NCBI GenBank assembly: GCA_026984355.1
Contig: JALSSG010000038.1
Span: 1-21,672 of the forward strand
From: Hydrogenothermaceae bacterium
GTDB taxonomy: Bacteria > Aquificota > Aquificia > Aquificales > Hydrogenothermaceae
Reading direction: 5' to 3'
DNA length: 21,672 nucleotides
Positions 16,375 through 21,672 of this stretch are shown piece after piece (position 1 is the stretch's first letter; every line of letters begins with the position of its first letter). A program made the position numbers and the translations under genes. Below the pieces are notes generated by a model. That model was not told the origin of the DNA. It searched no databases and was given only the letters and a program-made list of their open reading frames with translations.

Positions 16375-17937
16375 ATGTCTGTTATCGAACAGTTAGTATC
16401 TGGACTTGGAATGCCCAATTTTGTGATATTGATACCTGAGATAATCATTTTACTAACAGCTTTTACTGTTTTTATACTTGAGCTTTTTACAAAAAACAGA
16501 AAGGTAATATCGTCTATATCCATATTAGGTCTTGTTGCCTCTGGTGGATTTATACTTGTAATAATGCTTGGTATTTTAAAACTTATACTAACTCCTATTA
16601 CATTAAAAGAAGCTTCCAGTAATCCATTTTATTCATTTATCATAAATAATTTTCTTGAAAATTTTGTAACACTATATGGACTTTATGTTGTAGACCTATT
16701 TTCTTTAGTATTTAAACTATTTTTAGTTGTTGGAACTATATTTGTTTTTATTCATTTGCGTCCTTATTTAGAAGCAAAGCAAACTTATTATGCAGAGTTT
16801 TATTATTTAATTTTGTTCTCCTTAGTTGGAATGTTCATAATGGTTTCTTCACCTAATCTAATCTCTTTCTACATAGGCTTAGAACTTATGTCTGTATCAT
16901 TATATGTTCTTATAGGCTTATATAGAAAAGATTACAAATCAAAAGAAGGTGCATATAAATACCTGATTATTGGAGGTACTGGAACAGCCATAGTAAGCTA
17001 TGCAATAGCACTTTTATATGGTAGAACTGGTACGTTTGATTTTAAAGAGATAGCTCAGTCTATAATTACTTTAGAAAGTGTAGATGTTGGTTTAATTGGT
17101 GGATTGGTTCTTCTACTTGTTGGGCTGGCTCTAAAAGCTTCTGCAGTTCCATTTCATCACTGGGCACCAGATGCATACCAGGGAGCAACTACACCTATAA
17201 CTGCATTTTTAGCCGTTCCTGCAAAAATAGCAACGTATGCAATTATTCTAAGAATAGTTGTAGAGGCATTTCCTTCTTTAACTGAAACATGGGGATTTGC
17301 ATGGGCATTATTTGCTGCTGCTTCTATGATACTAGGTAATTTAGTGGCTCTAAGACAAAGAAATGTAAAAAGAATGCTTGCTTATTCATCTATAGCACAT
17401 ACAGGATATATAGTTGCAGCCTTAGCAGCTCCAACAGGTATGGGATTTGCTGCACTTGCTTTTTATTCTATAGTTTACCTATTTATGGGTGCTGGTGCAT
17501 TTTTACTACTAGCTTCTTTAGAGAAAAACAAAGGATGGAATAACACTCTTGATGACTTTAAAGGTTTGGCAAAAAGGGAACCGATAATAGCTCTTCTTAT
17601 GTTAATTTTTATGTTTTCACTTCTTGGAATACCTCCAACTGTAGGATTTATAGGTAAATTAGGAGTTTTCCTTGCTTTAATCGGATACGAAGTCTGGTGG
17701 TTAGCTGTTGTTTTAGTAATTACAAGTATAGTATCTGCTGGATACTATTTAAAGGTTGTGGCAAACATGTATATGTATGAACCATCTAACAATTCTAAAA
17801 TAAACGTTTCTCTTGTTGAAAAATTATCTCTTGGAGTTTTAGCTATACTTGTACTAATACTTGGTATTTATCCTACACAGATATGGACTTTAACAACAAC
17901 AATTAGTTCTTTATTAATGGCTGGCGTTGGTAGATAA
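16375..17937 (+). CDS. nuoN: Complex I proton-pumping subunit NuoN
   Basis: The proximal antiporter-like pump, 520 residues and about 14 helices, with Glu170 in FYIGLELMSVSLYVL (TM5), Lys254 in LALKASAVPFHHWAPDAY (TM7) and Lys284 in AVPAKIATYAI (TM8). These correspond to the conserved proton path of the family. AGGAGG lies in the end of nuoM, ten bases upstream of ATG at 16375. The loop at about 70-100 between early helices is longer than in enteric NuoN. Its last 11 bases overlap the start of gmk, so the nuo message continues into the next genes. Confidence 0.96.
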   Translation: MSVIEQLVSGLGMPNFVILIPEIIILLTAFTVFILELFTKNRKVISSISILGLVASGGFILVIMLGILKLILTPITLKEASSNPFYSFIINNFLENFVTLYGLYVVDLFSLVFKLFLVVGTIFVFIHLRPYLEAKQTYYAEFYYLILFSLVGMFIMVSSPNLISFYIGLELMSVSLYVLIGLYRKDYKSKEGAYKYLIIGGTGTAIVSYAIALLYGRTGTFDFKEIAQSIITLESVDVGLIGGLVLLLVGLALKASAVPFHHWAPDAYQGATTPITAFLAVPAKIATYAIILRIVVEAFPSLTETWGFAWALFAAASMILGNLVALRQRNVKRMLAYSSIAHTGYIVAALAAPTGMGFAALAFYSIVYLFMGAGAFLLLASLEKNKGWNNTLDDFKGLAKREPIIALLMLIFMFSLLGIPPTVGFIGKLGVFLALIGYEVWWLAVVLVITSIVSAGYYLKVVANMYMYEPSNNSKINVSLVEKLSLGVLAILVLILGIYPTQIWTLTTTISSLLMAGVGR

Positions 17938-18559
17938 AAATATAAAAGGCGATTTATTTATAGTGTCCTCCCCTGCTGGGGGAGGTAAAACTACCCTTGT
18001 TAATCTTTTAATAGAGGAAATTCCAAATCTAAAAAGAGCTATAACATGTACAACTAGAAAACCAAGACCAGGAGAGATTCCAGGTAAAGACTATATATTT
18101 TTGTCAAAACATGAGTTTGAAGAAAGGATAAGAAAAGATGAGTTTTTAGAATATGCTGTAGTACATGGGAATTATTATGGAACACCTAAAAAAGAAGTTT
18201 TTGAAATTTTAAATCAAGGTATAGACCTTATCCTTGTAATAGATGTTCAGGGTATGAAACAGATAAAGCAAAACTATAAAGAAGCTATAACTATTTTTAT
18301 ATTACCTCCAAGCCTGAATACTATAGTACAGAGAATGAAAAAAAGAGGTGATAGTGAAGAAGAAATAAGAAAAAGGCTTGAAACTGCAAAAAAAGAAATA
18401 CCCCAATGGAAGTATTATGATTTTATTGTTATAAATGATATTTTAGAAAAAGCGAAAGAAGATTTGAAACATATTATCCTTTCTAATAGACTAAAGACAA
18501 AAAGATTTGACATAAATCAAATCAAAGATGAAAAACTAAAAAAATTACTAATGATATGA
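17927..18559 (+). CDS. gmk: Guanylate kinase
   Basis: Phosphorylates GMP to GDP with ATP in the cytoplasm, an essential step of nucleotide supply. The P-loop is SSPAGGGKTT (14-23), a variant of the usual SGPSGAGKST. The GMP-binding region TTRKPRPGE (42-50), GNYYGTPK (81-88) and the DVQGM strand (106-110) are intact, and the lid RMKKRGDSEEEIRKRL is present. The 210 residues fit the family. The start is TTG at 17927 inside the end of nuoN; no ATG is available before the P-loop and the ribosome site is weak, so expression may depend on coupling to nuoN. The stop overlaps the next gene by four bases (ATGA). Placing gmk directly behind nuoN is not typical of operons I know. Confidence 0.95.
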   Translation: MVDKNIKGDLFIVSSPAGGGKTTLVNLLIEEIPNLKRAITCTTRKPRPGEIPGKDYIFLSKHEFEERIRKDEFLEYAVVHGNYYGTPKKEVFEILNQGIDLILVIDVQGMKQIKQNYKEAITIFILPPSLNTIVQRMKKRGDSEEEIRKRLETAKKEIPQWKYYDFIVINDILEKAKEDLKHIILSNRLKTKRFDINQIKDEKLKKLLMI

Positions 18560-18924
18560 AGTATTATTTTAGAGTTATTTTTTTTATATATGTTTTAGCT
18601 ATATTCTTTTTATCTATATACCCTTCTCCAGAAGAAATAATAAAAGTTCAGCTAAGTGATAAGATAGAACATGCAGTGGCTTTTTTGATTTATTCTGTTT
18701 TGTTTTTCTTTTCCTTTAATAAAGGTTCTATATTTTATGTATTCTGGACAGGGCTTTTTTTTGGTGTTTTTATAGAAATGGCACAGATTTTCTCTCCTAA
18801 TAGAGTTCCTTCTTTTTTAGATATCTTAGCTGATATTGTTGGTCTTTTTGTTGGGATTTTAGTTATATATGTGATTTTATATAAAAAAAATAAGTGGGGG
18901 CTCTTACCCCCTTATAAAGATTAG
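18556..18924 (+). CDS. VanZ-like family membrane protein
   Basis: A 122-residue protein with about four membrane helices. It has the VanZ-like motif pattern: DKIEHAVAFLIYSVLF between helices one and two, and FGVFIEMAQIFSPNRVPSFLD followed by ILADIVGLFVGI. The family takes its name from a glycopeptide-resistance accessory gene, but most chromosomal members have no known function, and resistance should not be assumed here. ATG overlaps the gmk stop (ATGA). The last 14 codons contain the GGGGG/CCCCC hairpin that appears to serve as terminator for the opposing pilin gene, and the two reading frames overlap tail to tail by four bases. Confidence 0.8.
   Translation: MKYYFRVIFFIYVLAIFFLSIYPSPEEIIKVQLSDKIEHAVAFLIYSVLFFFSFNKGSIFYVFWTGLFFGVFIEMAQIFSPNRVPSFLDILADIVGLFVGILVIYVILYKKNKWGLLPPYKD
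18883..18914 (-). terminator. Intrinsic terminator of the pilin gene, inside the 3' end of the VanZ-like gene
   Basis: Read on the - strand, a stem TAA-GGGGG pairs with CCCCC-(2-base bulge)-TTA around a six-base loop (18891-18914), followed directly by eight T residues (18890-18883). It begins seven bases after the pilin stop codon. On the + strand the same hairpin has no T tract after it, so it is directional for the pilin transcript. Confidence 0.75.
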
Positions 18925-19367
18925 AAGTTAGTATATTTACCTGTACATGAATCATAAGAAGCTTTCCAAGTACTAGGTAGTTGTGCATGTTCACCTTCTA
19001 TTGTATATCCACTTTCTCCAGTACCACAAGTAGTATAAGTAATAGTTAAAGTAACATCTTTTGATACATTAAGTGCATTTGCCATTGTGTTAGTACTATC
19101 TTTTAAATCACATTGTGTTGGACCAGGACCACATGAAGTAGTAGAAGTAGGTAAATTTCCATAATCTGCTGCAAATGCTTCAATAGCTGCGATAGCATTC
19201 TTTACATCACTTCTAACAGCATCTTTATAAGCACTTTGTTTGTACTTAGAAAACTGTGGAATAGCTATAGCGGCTAAGATAGCTATGATAGCTACTACTA
19301 TAAGTAGCTCAATAAGAGTAAAACCTCTTTGAGCCTTTTTCTTTTTGGTGATTACTTCTTGTTGCAT
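18921..19367 (-). CDS. pilA: Type IV major-pilin-like protein
   Basis: A 148-residue prepilin. The basic leader of 15 residues ends in QRG, and cleavage before Phe16 leaves FTLIELLIVVAIIAILAAIA, the classic N-methylated pilin helix with Glu5 of the mature protein. The globular part has four cysteines (79, 86, 114, 141), which could form two disulfides, plus a Ser/Thr/Gly-rich region. The length and single N-terminal helix fit a major pilin or a pseudopilin of a type II system; the dedicated promoter and the PilS/PilR-like pair nearby favour pilin. AGGAGG at 19374-19379 lies six bases before the ATG. It is the only - strand gene in the window, with its own sigma54-type promoter and its own terminator. 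No other pilus assembly genes are in view. Confidence 0.9.
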   Translation of the reverse strand: MQQEVITKKKKAQRGFTLIELLIVVAIIAILAAIAIPQFSKYKQSAYKDAVRSDVKNAIAAIEAFAADYGNLPTSTTSCGPGPTQCDLKDSTNTMANALNVSKDVTLTITYTTCGTGESGYTIEGEHAQLPSTWKASYDSCTGKYTNF

Positions 19368-19406
19368 TTTAAACCTCCTAAAATTTGTTTTTACTATCAG
19401 TTGTAT

Positions 19407-19421
19407 ACAATTAATATGCCA
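19407..19421 (-). promoter_or_regulatory. Sigma54-type (-24/-12) promoter of the pilin gene
   Basis: On the - strand TTGGCAT (from 19422 down to 19416) is followed, at exact sigma54 spacing, by TTGT (19410-19407); consensus is TTGGCAC-N5-TTGC. The invariant GG at -24 is present, and the -12 element reads GT in place of GC. Transcription would start near 19395, giving a leader of about 28 bases with the AGGAGG site. Pilin genes are a known sigma54/PilR target, and a PilR-like gene lies in the same cluster. Confidence 0.65.
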
Positions 19422-19472
19422 AAAATAAAATGTTGAATTTTACAGGGTTTTAGAGATGATGTTTAAGAAAAG

Positions 19473-19502
19473 TTGACAAATTTTGTCATTTCGTGTGACA
19501 AT
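19473..19502 (+). promoter_or_regulatory. Candidate sigma70 promoter for rpoZ and the PilS/PilR-like genes
   Basis: A perfect TTGACA (19473-19478) and an extended -10, TGT followed by GACAAT (19497-19502), lie 18 bases apart. It would give a leader of about 105 bases before rpoZ. A perfect TATAAT is also present at 19548-19553 but has no matching -35. The -35 element is part of the palindrome at 19474-19488. Confidence 0.4.
19474..19500. promoter_or_regulatory. TGACA/TGTCA half-sites, possible activator binding region of the pilin promoter
   Basis: TGACAAA-T-TTTGTCA (19474-19488) is a perfect 15-base palindrome, and a further TGTGACA lies at 19494-19500. The centre is about 86 bases upstream of the predicted pilin start, the usual range for sigma54 activators. 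PilR sites in other bacteria are built from TGTC repeats, so a PilR-like protein is a reasonable binder; this is inference. Confidence 0.45.
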
Positions 19503-19614
19503 TTTTGTAAAAATTATAGTAAAAACAATAACTTACAAATACAGTATTATAATTTGTATAATAATTTATAATAAATATATTGTCTATTCAAATAAAATTC
19601 TGCGGAGGATTTTC

Positions 19615-19842
19615 ATGGGAAGAAGACCACTTATAGAAGAGGCTCTAAAAAAAGTAAATAATAGATATGAGCTTGTTCATGCAGCTGCAAAACTGGCTAA
19701 AGAACTATACGAAACAGGCATAGAAAGTTATGTTAATGAAGAAGGTATACCTTTGAAAAAGACTGTAATAGCTATTGATGAAATAGCTAAAGGAAGAGCA
19801 GTAATTATAAGAAAAGAAAATATAGAGAAAAAGGAAGAATAG
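19615..19842 (+). CDS. rpoZ: RNA polymerase omega subunit
   Basis: Small subunit that wraps the beta-prime C-terminus and aids RNA polymerase assembly. At 75 residues it is within the family range. The signature EEALKKVNNRYELVHAAAKLAKEL (read in two parts: residues 8-20 and 21-31) aligns with the conserved omega region, and AIDEIAKGRAVI matches the second conserved block (AIxEIAxGKI). ATG at 19615 is chosen because GGAGGA lies at 19604-19609; the open frame extends upstream to 19483 but through low-complexity AT sequence lacking a ribosome site. rpoZ is commonly found beside gmk. Here the VanZ-like and pilin genes lie between the two. The PilS-like gene follows by eight bases, implying co-transcription. 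Confidence 0.88.
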   Translation: MGRRPLIEEALKKVNNRYELVHAAAKLAKELYETGIESYVNEEGIPLKKTVIAIDEIAKGRAVIIRKENIEKKEE

Positions 19843-19850
19843 TAAATGTT

Positions 19851-21008
19851 TTGGATACGAAAAACATCTATATAGCTTATAAAATAAGCAGATTAGTTTT
19901 TGCATTTTTACTGTTATCTTTTTTCATATTTCTTCCAGATAGTTATCAAAAACACAAAGACTTAATATTTATACTTGTAATATATAATTTAGTTGCTGTA
20001 GCTTCACTTTTTTTTCTTATAAAAAAGATTTCTGTTGTTGATTTTTATTTAGATGTGGTTTTTATATCTGCTGTCTTATATGTTAACTACATTTATTTAA
20101 ATTATCTGGCTATACTGTTTTTATTTCCTATTCTCTTATATGCCTTATTAACTGGTAGAAAAGATTCTTACATACTTTCTGCTATAACATCAATTTTATA
20201 TGGTTATATTTCATATAAATACGAAGGTTTAACTCTGCAGTATTTTGTAAATATAACATTAATTATATGTTCTCTTTTTATAATAAATTATGCTGGTCTT
20301 TCTCTCTACAATAGAATAAAAGAGCAAAAAAAATATATATCTATGTTAGAAAAAGAGAAGAAAAAAAATGAGGTTTTTCAGAGGCTTTATAGAATCAGTG
20401 CAGATTTTGCTCATGAACTTAGAAATCCTATGACATCTTTACTTGCTGCCGTTGAACTTATAGACAAACCTGAACATAAAGATAAAATGGTTGAGATAAT
20501 AAAACTTGAAGGAAAAAGAATTGAGAAAATACTAAATACATTTTTAACATTCTCAAGACCTGTAGATAAAAATTTTTCTGAAATCAGTATAAAAAGATTA
20601 GTAGAAGAAATTCTATATGAAATAGATAGAAATGGTAAAAGTATTACTATGAAGTTAGATAAATATTTATATACATACTCTTCCAAAGAATCTCTTAAAT
20701 TAGTTTTAAAAAACATAATACAAAACGCTTTCCAGTGGGCTAAAAAAAGTGTAGTTATATCTGCGATGCAGAAAGATGGATATATTGTTCTAAATATAGA
20801 AGATGATGGAAAAGGAATTGAGCAGGAAGACTATGAAAAAATATTTGAGCCTTTCTTTACAAAAAGACAAGAGGGTACAGGTCTTGGACTTGCTATAGCT
20901 AAAAAGTATATAATAGAGCTTGGGGGAGATATAAAAGTAGAAAAAAGCAAGTTAGGAGGGGCAAAGTTTGTTGTAATTATACCTGTGGGGGAAGGTAATG
21001 GAAAATAA
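19851..21008 (+). CDS. PilS-like membrane sensor histidine kinase
   Basis: A 385-residue kinase with about six membrane helices in residues 12-155, a short coiled linker (about 156-178), HisKA with the phospho-acceptor His188 in FAHELRNPMTSLLAA, and an ATPase domain with N box NIIQNAF (Asn292 region), G1 DDGKGI, FEPFFTK and G2 GTGLGLAIAKKY. No PAS domain lies between membrane and HisKA, so it is shorter than Pseudomonas PilS (about 530). Six-helix sensor, PilR-like partner and adjacent pilin gene together suggest a PilS role. The TTG at 19851 is the most likely start (no in-frame ATG nearby; AAGGA lies about 15 bases upstream, so the site is weak). A nearer ATG at 19846 is in another frame and stops after nine codons. 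It overlaps the regulator's start by 11 bases. Confidence 0.85.
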   Translation: MDTKNIYIAYKISRLVFAFLLLSFFIFLPDSYQKHKDLIFILVIYNLVAVASLFFLIKKISVVDFYLDVVFISAVLYVNYIYLNYLAILFLFPILLYALLTGRKDSYILSAITSILYGYISYKYEGLTLQYFVNITLIICSLFIINYAGLSLYNRIKEQKKYISMLEKEKKKNEVFQRLYRISADFAHELRNPMTSLLAAVELIDKPEHKDKMVEIIKLEGKRIEKILNTFLTFSRPVDKNFSEISIKRLVEEILYEIDRNGKSITMKLDKYLYTYSSKESLKLVLKNIIQNAFQWAKKSVVISAMQKDGYIVLNIEDDGKGIEQEDYEKIFEPFFTKRQEGTGLGLAIAKKYIIELGGDIKVEKSKLGGAKFVVIIPVGEGNGK

Positions 21009-21672
21009 AATAAAATCTCTTATAGTAGATGATGAGATAAACATTGTTGAAGTATTAAGTGTTATTCTATCAGAGTTTGACTTTGATACAAAGTTTGCAT
21101 ACAGCAAGCAGGACGCAGAAAAACTAATAGATAAGGAATATTTTGACCTTGTTATTCTTGATATAAGACTTCCAGATGGAAATGGTGTTGATTTACTTAA
21201 ATACATAAAACAAAAAAATCCAGATACAGAAGTAATTATGATTACAGCTTTTGCTTCTCCTGAAACTGCTGTTGAAACTATGAAACTTGGAGCTTTTGAT
21301 TATATATCAAAACCTTTTTCTATTCCTGATTTGAAAATTTTGCTAAGAAATGTAAGAGAAAAGATTATCTTAGAGAAAAGATTAAAAGAAAATAAAACCA
21401 GTGAAGATATAGAACTTACAGGAAATTCTCCAGCCATAATTAAAGTAAAAGAAATTATAAATAAAATTGCTCCTTATGATATTAATGTTTTAATAACAGG
21501 TGAAAGTGGAACAGGAAAAAATGTAGCTGCAAAGTTAATACATAAATTAAGTCCAAGGAAAGATAAGCCTTTTGTATCTATAAACTGTGCCTCACTTCCT
21601 GAAGATTTACTTGAGTCTGAGTTATTTGGACATGAAAAAGGAGCTTTTACTGGGGCGGTAAGTGAAAAAAAG
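20998..21672 (+). CDS. PilR-like sigma54-dependent response regulator, cut by the window end
   Basis: The first 225 residues of an NtrC-family activator; the frame is open to the last base. The receiver domain has Asp11/Asp12, phospho-acceptor Asp55 (VILDIRLPDGNG), TAF and the SKPFS lysine. The AAA+ domain begins at about 140, with Walker A GESGTGKN and, near the end, ESELFGHEKGAFTGA with a canonical GAFTGA loop. The Walker B and DNA-binding domains lie beyond the window. ATG at 20998 overlaps the kinase stop by 11 bases and follows GGGGGAAGG. With the kinase and the sigma54-type pilin promoter it most likely acts as PilR; NtrC or another sigma54 activator remains possible. Confidence 0.88.
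   Translation, partial: MENKIKSLIVDDEINIVEVLSVILSEFDFDTKFAYSKQDAEKLIDKEYFDLVILDIRLPDGNGVDLLKYIKQKNPDTEVIMITAFASPETAVETMKLGAFDYISKPFSIPDLKILLRNVREKIILEKRLKENKTSEDIELTGNSPAIIKVKEIINKIAPYDINVLITGESGTGKNVAAKLIHKLSPRKDKPFVSINCASLPEDLLESELFGHEKGAFTGAVSEKK

Noticed and set aside
18556..18924. VanZ-like gene as an antibiotic-resistance determinant
   Set aside because: Only the family name suggests it; no vanA, vanH or vanX genes are near, and most VanZ-like proteins have no known role in resistance.
19483..19614. Longer rpoZ reading frame starting upstream
   Set aside because: The extra 44 residues are translated AT-rich intergenic DNA with no omega similarity, and the GGAGGA site places the start at 19615.
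19846..19875. ATG at 19846 as the start of the PilS-like kinase
   Set aside because: It is out of frame with the kinase and meets a stop after nine codons; the kinase frame is open from TTG at 19851.
20998..21672. Truncated regulator as a pseudogene
   Set aside because: The frame is open to the last base; the truncation is only the window edge.
1..21672. CRISPR arrays, tRNA or rRNA genes, insertion sequences, phage genes
   Set aside because: Read through both strands; no spaced direct repeats, cloverleaf-like segments, transposase motifs or terminal inverted repeats were seen.

Overview
The window is AT-rich chromosomal DNA, dense with genes nearly all on the + strand, and rich in ATA (Ile) and AGA (Arg) codons. 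The organism looks like a bacterium of the Aquificota, most likely the Hydrogenothermaceae (Sulfurihydrogenibium or Persephonella type). That placement is an inference from base composition, codon use and gene content: a complex I operon with a fused nuoCD and no nuoEFG between nuoCD and nuoH, an NtrC-type regulator style and thermophile-like lysine-rich proteins. No single marker in the window proves it.

Layout. (1) 1-4693: a tightly overlapping four-gene set encoding a small unknown protein, a lipoprotein of unknown function, a membrane sensor histidine kinase (membrane region, GAF-like, PAS-like, HisKA, HATPase) and an NtrC-family regulator whose sigma54-contact loop reads GIYTGA instead of GAFTGA. 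(2) 4713-7575: a promoter-led operon with a SCO1/SenC copper-chaperone-like protein carrying a Met/His-rich loop, then ExbB, ExbD, TonB and RNase HI. (3) 7584-17937: the proton-translocating part of respiratory complex I, nuoA-B-CD followed by nuoH-I-J-K-L-M-N. It is probably two transcription units, because a 128-bp gap with an extended -10 promoter lies before nuoH. The same 11-bp palindrome (AAACAGTGTTT) sits upstream of both nuoA and nuoH. The NADH-input genes nuoE, nuoF and nuoG are absent from this locus. (4) 17927-18924: gmk, overlapping the end of nuoN, and a VanZ-like membrane protein gene. (5) 18883-21672: a major-pilin-like gene on the - strand with a sigma54-type -24/-12 promoter and an intrinsic terminator. 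It faces rpoZ (omega subunit), a PilS-like histidine kinase and a PilR-like sigma54 activator that runs off the window end.

How it fits together. The right end reads as a self-contained pilus control module: PilS-like sensor, PilR-like activator, TGACA/TGTCA half-sites at about -80 to -105, and a sigma54 promoter in front of the pilin gene. One palindrome there may also be the -35 region of the rpoZ-pilS-pilR promoter. The left end has a second sigma54-activator pair of unknown signal. The middle codes for energy-linked membrane machinery: quinone reduction with ion pumping by complex I, pmf-driven outer-membrane transport by TonB/ExbBD, and a copper or thiol protein probably serving cytochrome oxidase. 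I saw no tRNA, rRNA, CRISPR array, insertion sequence or phage gene. No stretch of more than 300 bases lacks a gene.
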